Shown here piece after piece: positions 1-6,654 of a stretch of 11,071 bases of DNA. The stretch is from assembly GCA_029005335.1 (NCBI GenBank), contig JAQXFT010000132.1, forward strand, positions 1 to 11,071. The letters are read 5' to 3'. Each line of letters starts with the position of its first letter. The first letter of the stretch is position 1. The position numbers and the translations under genes are program-made. The notes beneath the pieces are model-generated. The model did not search any database, had not been told where the DNA came from, and saw nothing but the letters and a program-made list of their open reading frames with translations. This DNA comes from Oscillospiraceae bacterium. GTDB lineage: Bacteria > Bacillota > Clostridia > Oscillospirales > Ruminococcaceae.

Positions 1-1
1 G

Positions 2-628
2 CCGAGAACTTTCGGACATACCGAGGGAGCTAAGACTTTCAGAAAGATTGTAAGATACTGCAAGGATATAGGAATAAAATATATATCCTTCTATGCCTTT
101 TCAACTGAAAACTGGAAACGCCCCAAAGATGAAGTAAATGCTATTATGAATCTTTTCAGAGAATATATCATCGATGTAAGAAATTATCTCTCTGAAAATA
201 CAAGAATGATTTTTCTTGGCGATATATCTGCTCTTGATGAGGATTTACAGCAGAAAATCAGGGATTTGGAATACGATACAAAGGATTACAAGGAAATGAC
301 TCTGATGATGGCAGTAAATTACGGTGGACGTGCCGAAATTGCTAACGCTACCCGTCAGATTGCACAGAAAGTAAAATCCGGAGAGCTTGAAATCTCCGAT
401 ATAAATGAGAGTACAATAAATGATTTTCTTTATACCCGTGAAGCCCCTGACGTTGATTTGATAATCAGACCAAGCGGAGAGCTGAGACTTTCAAACTTTC
501 TTATATGGCAGTCGGCATATGCTGAATATTATTTTACTGATGTTCTATGGCCTGACTTTACGCCAAAGGAACTTGACAAGGCTCTGATTGAATTTTCAAA
601 AAGAGGAAGAAGATTCGGAGGTGTTTGA
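2..628 (+). CDS. uppS: Undecaprenyl diphosphate synthase (cis-prenyltransferase), 5'-truncated by the window edge
   Basis: The frame is open from base 2 to a TGA at 626-628, giving 208 codons of a protein usually around 240-250 aa. The missing N-terminus would hold the catalytic Asp motif (MDGNGRW). Visible family landmarks are FGHTEGA, YAFSTENWKRP near the window start, the MMAVNYGGR strand, and the C-terminal block IRPSGELRLSNF followed by WQSAYAEYYF and LWPDF, which carries the diphosphate- and Mg-binding Arg/Ser/Glu residues. UppS condenses isopentenyl diphosphate onto farnesyl diphosphate to make the C55 lipid carrier for peptidoglycan and other wall polymers, and acts at the membrane face. 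The ATG at 146 is internal to the gene and is not its start. The stop abuts the cdsA start, so translation is probably coupled. Identity is very secure. Confidence 0.97.
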   Translation, partial: PRTFGHTEGAKTFRKIVRYCKDIGIKYISFYAFSTENWKRPKDEVNAIMNLFREYIIDVRNYLSENTRMIFLGDISALDEDLQQKIRDLEYDTKDYKEMTLMMAVNYGGRAEIANATRQIAQKVKSGELEISDINESTINDFLYTREAPDVDLIIRPSGELRLSNFLIWQSAYAEYYFTDVLWPDFTPKELDKALIEFSKRGRRFGGV

Positions 629-1453
629 ATGTCAGTAAGAATTATTTCGGCAGGTGTCGGAATAGTAATAGCAATAATAGTATTGCTTCTGCATAATACC
701 ATAGTGCTTCCGCTTGTTGTTTCGCTCCTTGTCTCGATAATGATTTTTGAGCTTTTCAGAGCGGCAAAGTGCGAAAATTTTTACGTATCACTTTCGGCAT
801 CAATAGTTTATGGAGTATTCAGAATAATGAGCTGGGGAAACTTTCTTGAAAACCTTATGTTACCCGTAAGCCTTTTGACTGTATTTACTGTATTCCTGAT
901 GTTCATACTTAAACACAAGGAAACCGGTTTTGAAAAAGTTTCCTTTATGCTGGCAGTAATGATACTTATTCCGGAGGCTATGCTTACTACTCTGAAAACA
1001 GAGGCTCTTGATAATACTCACGGAATCGTATTTCTTATACTTGGTCTGTGCGGTGCATGGATTGCTGATTCTGGAGCATACTTTGCCGGAACATTTTTCG
1101 GAAAGCACAAGCTCTGTCCGGAAATCAGCCCCAAAAAGACTGTTGAAGGTCTTATAGGCGGTATAGTGACTACTTCAGTAATATTCGTAGTTTTCAACGC
1201 TATATATATAAATCTCATAAGCAAAGAGGGTCTGCACGCAAATTATATACTCCTTGCCCTTGCCGGAGCGGTATGTGCTTTGATTGGAACTCTGGGAGAC
1301 CTTTCGGCTTCCATGATAAAGCGACAGTGCGGTATAAAGGACTATGGAAATATTATGCCCGGTCATGGAGGCATGATGGACAGATTTGATAGTGTTCTGT
1401 TTGTAATGCCGACTTTCTATGCCTTTTTATCCGTTATGGATATATACAAATAA
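629..1453 (+). CDS. cdsA: Phosphatidate cytidylyltransferase (CDP-diacylglycerol synthase)
   Basis: A 274-aa integral membrane protein that converts CTP and phosphatidic acid into CDP-diacylglycerol, the precursor of phosphatidylglycerol and cardiolipin. Most of the chain is hydrophobic, with several membrane segments starting at residues 3-20. The family signature lies at residues 228-254: S228, K231-R232, K237-D238, G240, then PGHGGMMDRFD with H246, D251 and D254. These polar residues form the metal and CTP site in the family. The ATG follows the uppS TGA with no gap, and a GGAGG at 617-621 inside uppS gives a good ribosome site, so this start is well supported. Size and position after uppS match other Bacillota. 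Nothing looks damaged. Confidence 0.96.
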   Translation: MSVRIISAGVGIVIAIIVLLLHNTIVLPLVVSLLVSIMIFELFRAAKCENFYVSLSASIVYGVFRIMSWGNFLENLMLPVSLLTVFTVFLMFILKHKETGFEKVSFMLAVMILIPEAMLTTLKTEALDNTHGIVFLILGLCGAWIADSGAYFAGTFFGKHKLCPEISPKKTVEGLIGGIVTTSVIFVVFNAIYINLISKEGLHANYILLALAGAVCALIGTLGDLSASMIKRQCGIKDYGNIMPGHGGMMDRFDSVLFVMPTFYAFLSVMDIYK

Positions 1454-1463
1454 AAATCTCTGA

Positions 1464-1488
1464 GGGCGGATAATTATTCTATCCGCCC
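1464..1488 (+). other. Perfect 9-bp GC-rich hairpin between cdsA and dxr
   Basis: Arms GGGCGGATA (1464-1472) and TATCCGCCC (1480-1488) are exact reverse complements around a 7-base loop, ten bases after the cdsA stop. On the + strand it is followed by ATACATATATAA rather than a run of T, so it is not a standard intrinsic terminator for cdsA. It could cause partial termination, protect the upstream mRNA 3' end, or mark a processing site that separates uppS-cdsA from dxr-polC. Read on the - strand it is followed, after a few bases, by TTTTT, but no gene runs towards it on that strand. The structure is certain from sequence; its function is inferred. Confidence 0.55.
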
Positions 1489-1519
1489 ATACATATATAA
1501 GGGGGAATCTGAATAAACT

Positions 1520-2671
1520 ATGAAAACAATATCAATATTAGGCTCGACAGGTTCAATAGGAACTCAGGCTCTTGAGGTTGCCGAAAAGCATAATTTCAGA
1601 ATATCAGCACTTTCAGCAAATACAAATATATCTAAGCTTGAAAGTCAGGCAAGAAAATACAATCCGGAATGTGTCTGCATTTACGATAAAAGCAGATATT
1701 CTCAGCTTAAACAGAATTTAAGCGATACAAATATAAAAATACTGTCCGGCATGGAAGGATTATGCGAAATTGCATATTCCGTAAAATGCGATACACTTTT
1801 AAATTCCGTAGTAGGAATGGTAGGACTTCTTCCTACTCTTAAAGCCATAGAATCCGGAAAGGAAATTGCACTCGCCAATAAGGAGACTCTTGTTGCCGGA
1901 GGTAAGCTTGTAACCGAATCAGCTGAAAAGCATAACGTCCGCATACTTCCCGTTGACAGCGAACATTCAGCGATATTTCAGTGCTTACAGGGAAACAGGC
2001 GTGAACAGCTTAACAAAATAATCCTTACAGCCTCAGGAGGACCTTTTTTCGGAAAGTCATACAGCGAGCTTGAAAACGTAACCGTTGCTGATGCTCTGAA
2101 TCACCCCAACTGGAGTATGGGAAGTAAAATTACTATAGATTCTGCTACCCTTATGAATAAGGCTCTTGAATTTATTGAAGCTAAATGGCTTTTTGACCTT
2201 GAGCCTGAACAGATTGAAATTGTTGTACACCGTCAGAGTGTTCTGCATTCCGCTGTTGAATATAAGGATTTCTCCATAATTGCACAGCTTGGCGTTCCGG
2301 ATATGAAAATACCGATTCAGTATGCCTTATTATATCCCGACCGCATGGAATGTCCTACAAAACAGCTTTCGCTTACGGATTACGGTACTCTGACTTTTGC
2401 AAAGCCCGATTATGATACTTTCAGATGTCTTACTGCCGGAATCGAAGCTATAAAAACCGGCGGAGCTTATCCCTGCCTTGTCAACTCTGCAAATGAAGAG
2501 GCTGTATCGCTTTTCCTCAGAGGAAAAATAAAATTTCCCGAAATAGGCGAAATAGTATCATCAGTGCTTGAAAAATTCCCCTATACTGAAATCAATTCCT
2601 ATGATGATGTTATAAAAGCGGACAGTTCCGCAAGAGAATATGTTAAAAACAATGTAAAGCTTAATATATAG
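1520..2671 (+). CDS. dxr: 1-deoxy-D-xylulose 5-phosphate reductoisomerase
   Basis: A 383-aa cytosolic enzyme that uses NADPH and a divalent metal to rearrange and reduce DXP to 2-C-methyl-D-erythritol 4-phosphate, the committed MEP pathway step. The NADPH loop GSTGSIG is at residues 8-14 and LANKETL surrounds K121. The metal ligands are D146 and E148 in PVDSEH plus E217 in MNKALEFIEA, equivalent to E. coli D150, E152 and E231. The substrate blocks ASGGPF, HPNWSMGSKITIDSATL and VHRQSVLHS are all present. An in-frame TAA at 1514-1516 fixes this ATG as the earliest start. The nearest SD-like run, GGGGG at 1501-1505, is 14 bases away, which is longer than usual, so initiation may be modest. The gene ends in TAG, with an in-frame TGA eight codons on. 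Confidence 0.97.
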   Translation: MKTISILGSTGSIGTQALEVAEKHNFRISALSANTNISKLESQARKYNPECVCIYDKSRYSQLKQNLSDTNIKILSGMEGLCEIAYSVKCDTLLNSVVGMVGLLPTLKAIESGKEIALANKETLVAGGKLVTESAEKHNVRILPVDSEHSAIFQCLQGNRREQLNKIILTASGGPFFGKSYSELENVTVADALNHPNWSMGSKITIDSATLMNKALEFIEAKWLFDLEPEQIEIVVHRQSVLHSAVEYKDFSIIAQLGVPDMKIPIQYALLYPDRMECPTKQLSLTDYGTLTFAKPDYDTFRCLTAGIEAIKTGGAYPCLVNSANEEAVSLFLRGKIKFPEIGEIVSSVLEKFPYTEINSYDDVIKADSSAREYVKNNVKLNI

Positions 2672-2691
2672 ATATTCAGGAAGGAGACATT

Positions 2692-3738
2692 ATGAGTGTA
2701 GTAATTGCAATACTTATTTTCGGGTTAATAATAGCAGTCCACGAGCTTGGACATTTTACCGTCGCAAAGCTCTGCGGAGTAAAAGTAAATGAATTTGCTT
2801 TGGGAATGGGGCCTAAGCTTCTGCATTTCAAAAAAGGTGAGACAGAATATTCTCTCAGACTTTTTCCTATAGGCGGATTCTGTGCCATGGAGGGTGAAGA
2901 TGATTCCAGTGATGATAAGAGAGCCTTCCGCTGTAAACCCGTATGGCAGAGAATACTTGTTGTCATAGCCGGAGCAACTGTAAATATACTCACAGGCGTA
3001 ATTCTCACTGTAATTCTTGCATCTATGTACAAAAGTATTCCGAGTACAACTATAAACTATTTTGCAAGCGATTCGGATACAAAGGAAATTATTGCATCAA
3101 GCTATGAATCGGGACTGCGTGAGGGAGATAAAATTCTGCGTATAAACGGTCTTAAGGTTTTTACTTACAGTGACATATCATATCAGATTGCTTCTGCATC
3201 GGCTGATTCCTTTACCCTTGAGGTTGAAAGAGCCGGAAAAAATATCATACTTGAAAATGTGACTTTCGGAAATAAAAATACAGGTGAAAAATCACGTGAC
3301 TTTGTAATAAAAACTCTCCCGAAAACTGCCGGAAACGTTCTTTCATACTCTTTTAAAGACAGCGTATCTACAGCACGCCTTATATGGATTTCACTCGGAG
3401 ACCTTATAAAAGGAAAATACAAAGCTGATGAGCTTTCAGGACCTGTAGGAACTATATCTGTAATAGGACAGGCGACGGAGGTCGGTGAAAATTTAAGGGA
3501 AAAAACAATGTCTCTCCTGAATCTCACTATCTTTATTACTATCAATATCGGAATATTCAATCTTCTTCCTCTGCCGGCTCTTGACGGCGGAAGACTTGTA
3601 TTTCTTCTGATTGAAGCCGTAAGACGCAAGCCCTTAAAGCCCGAATACGAAGCTTATGTACACGCAATTGGAATGTTGCTCCTTTTCGGACTGATGATTT
3701 TTGCAACATATAACGATATTATAAGACTTAAAGGTTAG
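2692..3738 (+). CDS. rseP: Site-2 protease family zinc metalloprotease (RseP/RasP-like)
   Basis: A 348-aa intramembrane protease. The first membrane segment carries the zinc motif HELGH (H17, E18, H21). A hydrophobic stretch at about residues 87-105 is followed by a single PDZ-like domain (about 110-190, with SGLREGDKILRINGL). The last part has the second active-site segment NLLPLPALDGG, where D298 is the third zinc ligand, and a final membrane helix. One PDZ domain and this length fit Gram-positive RasP rather than the two-PDZ E. coli RseP. The family cuts membrane-embedded anti-sigma factors and leftover signal peptides; the substrates here cannot be read from sequence. AGGAAGGAG at 2678-2686 gives a strong ribosome site. 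It ends in TAG, with an in-frame TAA four codons on. Confidence 0.95.
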   Translation: MSVVIAILIFGLIIAVHELGHFTVAKLCGVKVNEFALGMGPKLLHFKKGETEYSLRLFPIGGFCAMEGEDDSSDDKRAFRCKPVWQRILVVIAGATVNILTGVILTVILASMYKSIPSTTINYFASDSDTKEIIASSYESGLREGDKILRINGLKVFTYSDISYQIASASADSFTLEVERAGKNIILENVTFGNKNTGEKSRDFVIKTLPKTAGNVLSYSFKDSVSTARLIWISLGDLIKGKYKADELSGPVGTISVIGQATEVGENLREKTMSLLNLTIFITINIGIFNLLPLPALDGGRLVFLLIEAVRRKPLKPEYEAYVHAIGMLLLFGLMIFATYNDIIRLKG

Positions 3739-3750
3739 GAAGTGCTTTAA

Positions 3751-4788
3751 ATGAGAAACATAAAACCGGTAAAAGTCGGGGACTGCGTCCTTGACGGAAA
3801 ACATATATATATACAGTCAATGCTTAACGTTATAGCTGATGATATTGAGGGAAACGTAAGGCAGGCAGTCGAGCTTGAAAAAGCCGGCTGTGAAATAATC
3901 CGCACTGCTATTCCTGATATGAATGCTGTAAGGCTTATTCCCGCAATAAAATCCGCAGTAAAAATTCCGCTTGTTGCGGATATTCACTTTGACTATAAGC
4001 TTGCCCTTGAATCTGCTGAAGCCGGAGTTGACAAAATAAGAATAAATCCGGGAAATATAGGAGATATGGACAGGGTAAAGCAGGTAGCGGACAAATGCCG
4101 CTCAAAGAATATTCCTATAAGAATAGGAGTAAATTCGGGTTCTCTTGAAAAGGAGCTTCTTGCCAGATACGGTTCACCTGTTCCGGAGGCACTTGTTGAA
4201 AGTGCTATGAATCATGCAAAACTGCTTGAACGCTTTGACTTTGACAACATAGTAATATCTATAAAGTCCTCTGATGTAAGCTGTATGATAAAATCATACC
4301 GTCTTGCTTCGGAACGCTGTAATTATCCTCTGCACCTCGGAGTTACAGAAGCCGGTACTGCACGTATGGGAATAATTAAATCGGCTGTCGGAATAGGTTC
4401 GCTTCTCTGTGACGGAATAGGCGAAACTATCCGGGTATCTCTTACTGATGACCCTGTAAAAGAGATTGAAGCTGCTCAGGATATACTGAAGTGTATCGGA
4501 AAGCGTAATGGAGTACAATTTGTGTCATGTCCCACGTGCGGACGTACGAAAATAAATCTCGTCAAGGTTGCACATGAAGTCGAAAACGCCATAAAAGATA
4601 TTGACAAGGATATAAAGGTTGCAGTAATGGGCTGTGCTGTCAATGGCCCCGGAGAAGCAAAAGAAGCTGATATAGGAATTGCAGGCGGTGATGGCTGTGC
4701 TGTGATATTCAGAAAGGGCGAGGTTTTGCGAAAAATCAAAGAGGAGGATATAGTCCGTGAACTTCTTAAAGAGATTTCGGAGCTTTAA
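3751..4788 (+). CDS. ispG: 4-hydroxy-3-methylbut-2-en-1-yl diphosphate synthase (GcpE)
   Basis: A 345-aa 4Fe-4S enzyme that reductively converts MEcPP to HMBPP, the penultimate MEP pathway step. The N-terminal TIM-barrel part shows VADIHFDYKLAL, KIRINPGNIG, IPIRIGVNSGSLEK and LHLGVTEAG. The C-terminal part carries the cluster ligands C260 and C263 (CPTCGR), C295 and E302 (GCAVNGPGE), with the same spacing as E. coli C270, C273, C305 and E312. The usual QSMTNT segment reads QSMLNVIADD here, a clade-type variation or a real active-site difference. A TAA immediately before the ATG fixes the start, and AGGAAG at 3737-3742 is well placed. It sits where B. subtilis has proS. With dxr nearby, two MEP enzymes share one operon. 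Confidence 0.96.
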   Translation: MRNIKPVKVGDCVLDGKHIYIQSMLNVIADDIEGNVRQAVELEKAGCEIIRTAIPDMNAVRLIPAIKSAVKIPLVADIHFDYKLALESAEAGVDKIRINPGNIGDMDRVKQVADKCRSKNIPIRIGVNSGSLEKELLARYGSPVPEALVESAMNHAKLLERFDFDNIVISIKSSDVSCMIKSYRLASERCNYPLHLGVTEAGTARMGIIKSAVGIGSLLCDGIGETIRVSLTDDPVKEIEAAQDILKCIGKRNGVQFVSCPTCGRTKINLVKVAHEVENAIKDIDKDIKVAVMGCAVNGPGEAKEADIGIAGGDGCAVIFRKGEVLRKIKEEDIVRELLKEISEL

Positions 4789-4794
4789 CAGAAT

Positions 4795-6594
4795 ATGGAA
4801 ATAAATCTTGGAAATTTTTTGAGTGAATATACTTCCGTTATTCCTGATTCAATCGTAAACGGAAAAATTTTTAAAATAACTCACAGCAAGAATTTTAAAA
4901 GCATAACAATAAGTGCGGATTTTGAAAATACCGTACCATTCAATGATATAATATCCTTTGAAAAGGGTATGGAACATGATATAAAAGCTGAATCAGTACG
5001 GCTGAAATGCCGTTATTCTCCGGAGCTGTTCAGTATTGCAGAGCTTCCGAATCTTATAGATATTTTAAGGCGTGATGTATCAGTAGTAAATGGATTTCTT
5101 GATGATGCTGATATTTCCCTGAATGACGACGTGATTAATATAAAGCTCATGCATGGCGGACTTGATATACTTAATAACTTTCACGTTTCGGGTGAGCTTT
5201 CAAAGCTTATATACAGTCAGTTTTCCGTAAATCTGAAGGTTATATTTGATGAAAACAATTACAACGTCAATGAGGAATATGAGAAGCTTTCCCGTAAGCT
5301 CGAAGCAGAAGCACCTGTTGTTGAGATTGCTCCTGAAAAGGATATAGAACATATTTCTGATTTTATAAATTCGGAAGCTGTATGCAGTCTGCCTCCGGAG
5401 CTTGGCTTTGATTCCGAATCCGGAGAAATCATAATCGGAAAGCCTATACGTTCAAAGCCCTCAGCAATAAAGGAGGCTATGAAAGAGCCTGGTAAAAAAA
5501 CCGTAATAATCGGAGATGTTTTCAGAACTGACAAAAAGGAAATAAAAGGCGAAAGAACAGTTATTACATGGTTTGTTACAGATTTCAGCGGTTCTCTTAT
5601 TGTCAAGCTTTTTGCTGATAATGACAAGCTGGCTGATTTGCCCGTTGACAAAATCAAAAAAGGTGATGCAATACTTGTTTCCGGAAAAATAGACTTTGAT
5701 ACCTTCGCTCATGATATTACTGTAATGGCTGATTCCGTCATAAAAGTAAAACGCATACCGAAGACTGATAATTATCCTAAAAAGCGTGTGGAGCTTCACT
5801 GTCATACCAATATGTCAACTATGGACGCAATACCGGAGGTTACAAAGCTTATGGAAAGAGCGTCATTCTGGGGACATCAGGCAATGGCTGTTACAGACCA
5901 CGGAGCAGTACAGGCTTTTCCGGACGCCATGTACAATCAGCCAGAGGGACTTAAAGTAATATACGGCTGTGAAGCATATGTTGTAAATGACCTCGACCGC
6001 CCCATGATACTTAAAGGCGTTACCGGAAAAACTGTTGATGATGAAATTATTGTCTTTGATGTTGAGACTACCGGTCTGAACTATAAAAAAGACCGGCTTA
6101 CTGAAATAGGAGCTGTAAAGATACGAAACAGAAGTATTATAGACAGCTTTAATACCATGGTAAATCCCAGAAAGCCTATACCTAAGAAAGTTTCTGAGCT
6201 TACGGGAATCACTGATGATATGGTAGCGAATGCCCCTGAAGAAGATGAGGCTGTAAGAAGATTCATGGAATTCTGCGGAGAAAATGCCGTACTTGTTGCA
6301 CACAATGCGAATTTTGACAACAATTTTATAAAATCAGTCTGTGAACGCTATAACATCAGCTTTGAATATGCTCTTCTTGATACTCTTGTAATGTGTCAGA
6401 GTATGCTTCCGGAGCTTGGGCGGTATAAGCTGGGCTATCTTGCAAAATATTTAAAGCTGGGGAAATTTGAAGCTCACCGTGCTTCTGATGATGCAATGAT
6501 GCTGGGAAAAGTATATCTTGAGCTTCTTAAACGCCTTACCGACGGTAATAAGAAAATGCAGATGCTTGACGACATAAATATATGTGCCGGATAG
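4795..6594 (+). CDS. polC: PolC-type DNA polymerase III, N-terminal part ending at an in-frame amber codon
   Basis: These 599 residues form the first part of the replicative polymerase. Order: a poorly conserved N-terminal domain (about 1-220); an OB-fold (about 233-318); the first PHP segment (about 330-395) with H335 and H337 in ELHCHT and D368-H369 in VTDHG; then the inserted DEDDh 3'-5' proofreading exonuclease (about 415-575) with D422 and E424 in FDVETTG, D508 in HNANFD, and H561 and D566. It ends at TAG 6592-6594 in the linker after the exonuclease, and the same frame continues with PolC sequence. Terminated here, the product could proofread but not polymerise, and would hold only half a PHP domain. 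The start follows the ispG TAA by six bases; the only SD-like site is a GGAG at 4779-4782. Identity is certain; whether it is a separate protein is open. Confidence 0.93.
   Translation: MEINLGNFLSEYTSVIPDSIVNGKIFKITHSKNFKSITISADFENTVPFNDIISFEKGMEHDIKAESVRLKCRYSPELFSIAELPNLIDILRRDVSVVNGFLDDADISLNDDVINIKLMHGGLDILNNFHVSGELSKLIYSQFSVNLKVIFDENNYNVNEEYEKLSRKLEAEAPVVEIAPEKDIEHISDFINSEAVCSLPPELGFDSESGEIIIGKPIRSKPSAIKEAMKEPGKKTVIIGDVFRTDKKEIKGERTVITWFVTDFSGSLIVKLFADNDKLADLPVDKIKKGDAILVSGKIDFDTFAHDITVMADSVIKVKRIPKTDNYPKKRVELHCHTNMSTMDAIPEVTKLMERASFWGHQAMAVTDHGAVQAFPDAMYNQPEGLKVIYGCEAYVVNDLDRPMILKGVTGKTVDDEIIVFDVETTGLNYKKDRLTEIGAVKIRNRSIIDSFNTMVNPRKPIPKKVSELTGITDDMVANAPEEDEAVRRFMEFCGENAVLVAHNANFDNNFIKSVCERYNISFEYALLDTLVMCQSMLPELGRYKLGYLAKYLKLGKFEAHRASDDAMMLGKVYLELLKRLTDGNKKMQMLDDINICAG
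6592..6594 (+). other. polC: In-frame amber (TAG) codon 600 interrupting polC
   Basis: TAG lies in frame between two segments that are both clearly PolC. Reading through it, codons 601-620 (6595-6654) include KSYHQIIL and RNQEG, which match the conserved stretch that precedes KNLYKLISYS in intact PolC proteins. No frameshift is needed, and the full frame 4795-9108 is 1,437 codons plus stop, the usual PolC size (B. subtilis PolC is 1,437 aa). Many codons are one base from TAG, including CAG, AAG, GAG and TGG, so a single substitution could explain it. The context is GCC GGA TAG GTT GAA. I see no strong downstream hairpin that would suggest a programmed recoding element. Confidence 0.9.
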
Positions 6595-6646
6595 GTTGAA
6601 ATAAAAAAGCTTAAATCATATCACCAGATAATTCTTGTAAGAAATC

Positions 6647-6653
6647 AGGAGGG
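6647..6653 (+). promoter_or_regulatory. SD-like AGGAGGG too close to the ATG at 6655
   Basis: AGGAGGG looks like a perfect ribosome site, but only about two bases separate AGGAGG from ATG 6655, against the usual 5-9. The same bases encode Gln-Glu-Gly of the conserved NQEG block, so coding constraint explains the match. There is no other ATG, GTG or TTG in this frame between the amber codon and 6655. Independent initiation of the polymerase half therefore looks weak, though it cannot be excluded in an AT-rich context. Confidence 0.4.
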
Positions 6654-6654
6654 A

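Noticed and set aside
146..628. uppS starting at the ATG at 146
   Set aside because: The frame upstream to base 2 encodes conserved UppS sequence including YAFSTENW, so the gene simply continues beyond the window edge.
3183..3629. 148-aa open frame on the - strand
   Set aside because: It lies entirely inside rseP, opposite conserved protease sequence, has no recognisable protein features, and is best explained as a shadow of the coding strand.
5863..6303. 146-aa open frame on the - strand
   Set aside because: It lies opposite the PHP and exonuclease domains of polC and shows no family resemblance of its own.
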